Of a stretch of DNA of 64,000 nucleotides, positions 62,442 through 64,000 are shown in pieces. The stretch comes from Nansenia antarctica (taxonomy: Eukaryota > Chordata > Actinopteri > Argentiniformes > Microstomatidae). The DNA is taken from positions 66,186,859-66,250,858 of the forward strand of contig OZ022344.1 in the NCBI GenBank assembly GCA_963989245.1, in the 5' to 3' direction. A model generated the notes under the pieces. That model searched no databases, was not told where the DNA came from, and worked only from the letters and a program-made list of their open reading frames with translations. Position numbers and translations under genes: made by a program. Within the stretch, counting starts at the first letter, position 1; every line of letters starts with the position of its first letter.

Positions 62442-62482
62442 CAAACACACACACACGCACACACACACACACACACACACAC
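62340..62482 (+). repeat. (CA)n microsatellite
   Basis: About 140 bp of CA with CACG and CTCAAA interruptions. (CT)n at 62189-62238 lies 100 bp to its left. Confidence 0.95.
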
Positions 62483-62732
62483 TCAAGGAAAATGGGACTA
62501 CAGCAGCACATACAGATTAGCCCCCACTCAAGCTCTCTCTCTTTCACCCACTCACTCCCTCCCTCTTATCCCTCCCTTCCTTATCCTCAGCCACTCTCTC
62601 TTGCACTCTCTCTCTCTTTCTGCTTGTCGCTTTTTCACCCTCTTGTCCTTCTTGTCCTCTCGATGACACACACATTCAAGCAAACATACCTATGTACTTA
62701 AACACTTTTCAAGATAGACAGACACACACACA

Positions 62733-62773
<41 letters not shown>

Positions 62774-63073
62774 ACACACAAACACACACACACACACAAA
62801 CAATGTTAATGGGATTACTGTGTGCGTTCTGCGTCACCCTGCTGAGCCAGATTAGAGATTTAACCCAATCTACACTGAGCCCCTCAATCTACTCTCTCTC
62901 TCCTTCACTCACTCACTCACTCACTCACACACTCACTCACTCATTCAGACTCACGCACACACACACACACACACACACACGCACTCACACATTCTCACAG
63001 TCTATCTCTGACACACACACACACTCACACACTCAAACACTCACTCACTCACTCACTTACTCACTCAGTCACT

Positions 63074-63159
<86 letters not shown>

Positions 63160-64000
63160 TGCGTACTGCCCTCTGTATCAGGGCTCCATTGTGTAGGCGC
63201 CACTTACACCCCCTCTCTGCTCTCTGTCTGGCCATGGTGCTGAGGAAGAGGAGGGTGGTGCTTCTTCATCTCCTGCTGAGAGGCACAAGAATAGGATTTT
63301 TTAATTCATTTGGATTAATTTTGACTCCAGCTCTCTCTGAATACACACGCTTTACTTACACACTTCTAGAGTGAAGTTGAACTTACTATTACTTACGACA
63401 ACGTAACACATCACCCTGACCTGCCGCTGAGCACTTTAAAGGACAGAAAGAGGCACACGCACGTGATGAATTCAGTGAGCCGTTCTGTAAGCAGACTGAA
63501 GCCCGCCGCTGACGATGATGTATTCTGCATCAAACAGGATTTTCATTTCAAAAGAGGAAAGGTTAGGAAGAGACAATGACGGAGAGAGGCTGTGTGATCT
63601 ATACCCGCTTTAATGAAACACCACGGCTGTCTGTCCTCAGAGAGAGGTAGGGAGAGGGAGAGAGAGAGGGAGAGGGAGAGGGAGAGGGGGGGGGCTGGGT
63701 TTATGAGGTAAGGGAGAGAATAGAGGGAAATTGAGAGAGAAAGGGAATTAAAAAGAAAAAAGCAAGGTAGGGACAGAGAGGGGGAGCAAAGGGTGAAGGG
63801 AATAGAGTAAGGAAGGAAAGACAAATGGATGGAGGGAGTGAGAGAGGAAAAGGGAGATGAGAACAGAGAGAGTGAATGAGAGAGAGAGAGACAGTGGAAC
63901 TCCATCACAGTAGAAAGGGCTTGGTGTTTGCCAGGAGTCCCACTTTCACCCCATGTTCTGCTCCAAACATCATCAATATTTAATGAAGCCTCCACAAAGC

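Larger units (their letters stand above)
59453..64000. other. Upstream of frmpd1 first coding exon, microsatellite-rich
   Basis: No coding exon is supported. An untranslated frmpd1 exon must lie at higher coordinates but cannot be placed. Simple repeats: CA/CACG 59572-59676, GA and GATA 60236-60600, (CA)n 60690-60753, (ATT)n 60928-60975, (CT)n 62189-62238, (CA)n 62340-62482 and 62721-62799, CTCA/CA/CT 62900-63155, and GA-rich 63640-63895. A 14-bp minisatellite lies at 61216-61420 and a retroposon-like tail at 61690-61900. Confidence 0.65.

Overview
This is vertebrate, almost certainly teleost-fish, nuclear DNA. The coding sequence is split into GT-AG exons, protein comparison from memory points to fish/vertebrate families, and the introns are dense with CA/GA/GATA microsatellites, tRNA-derived SINEs, Tc1-mariner scraps, foldback (MITE-like) elements and LINE tails. 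A decayed foldback at 8.7-8.9 kb resembles an element I associate with salmonids and pikes, which weakly suggests a protacanthopterygian-type fish; the species cannot be fixed from this window.

Four protein-coding genes can be assembled exon by exon, with every intron phase agreeing. (1) Plus strand, 9032-17217: an SLC5A7-like (high-affinity choline transporter 1-like) gene, 8 coding exons, 566 aa. (2) Minus strand, 20850-20115: a beta-thymosin, 2 coding exons, 90 aa, whose N-terminal hexapeptide is present eight times in tandem. (3) Plus strand, 24887-26698: a mitochondrial carrier of the SLC25A51 (mitochondrial NAD+ carrier) family, 4 coding exons, 299 aa. (4) Minus strand, 59448-36261: FRMPD1 (PDZ + FERM scaffold), 14 coding exons, 1882 aa, complete from start codon to stop. 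SLC25A51 and FRMPD1 are also close neighbours on human 9p13, so this part of the window is conserved synteny; the thymosin and choline-transporter-like genes are not part of that human block as far as I recall.

Other content: 1-9003 is non-coding sequence upstream of the transporter. The thymosin and SLC25A51 genes are head to head, with TATA/CCAAT/GC-box elements around 21.05-21.11 kb and a CCAAT box near 21.35 kb. From 26.7 to 36.2 kb is a repeat-rich intergenic stretch with a broken C1q-domain gene and an 86-bp near-perfect foldback. The frmpd1 introns hold minisatellites, SINEs and LINE remnants, and an unidentified plus-strand reading frame (55516-56051). From 59.45 to 64 kb is microsatellite-rich DNA upstream of the first coding exon of frmpd1.

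The three observations I rate highest are: the coding minisatellite expansion in the beta-thymosin; a 22-unit minisatellite in frmpd1 whose unit is the last 24 nt of an exon plus its 5' splice site, so the intron holds 14 further copies of the donor; and the last-exon splice acceptor of the SLC25A51-like gene lying inside a Tc1-like transposase remnant that is repeated in inverted orientation 2.5 kb away.
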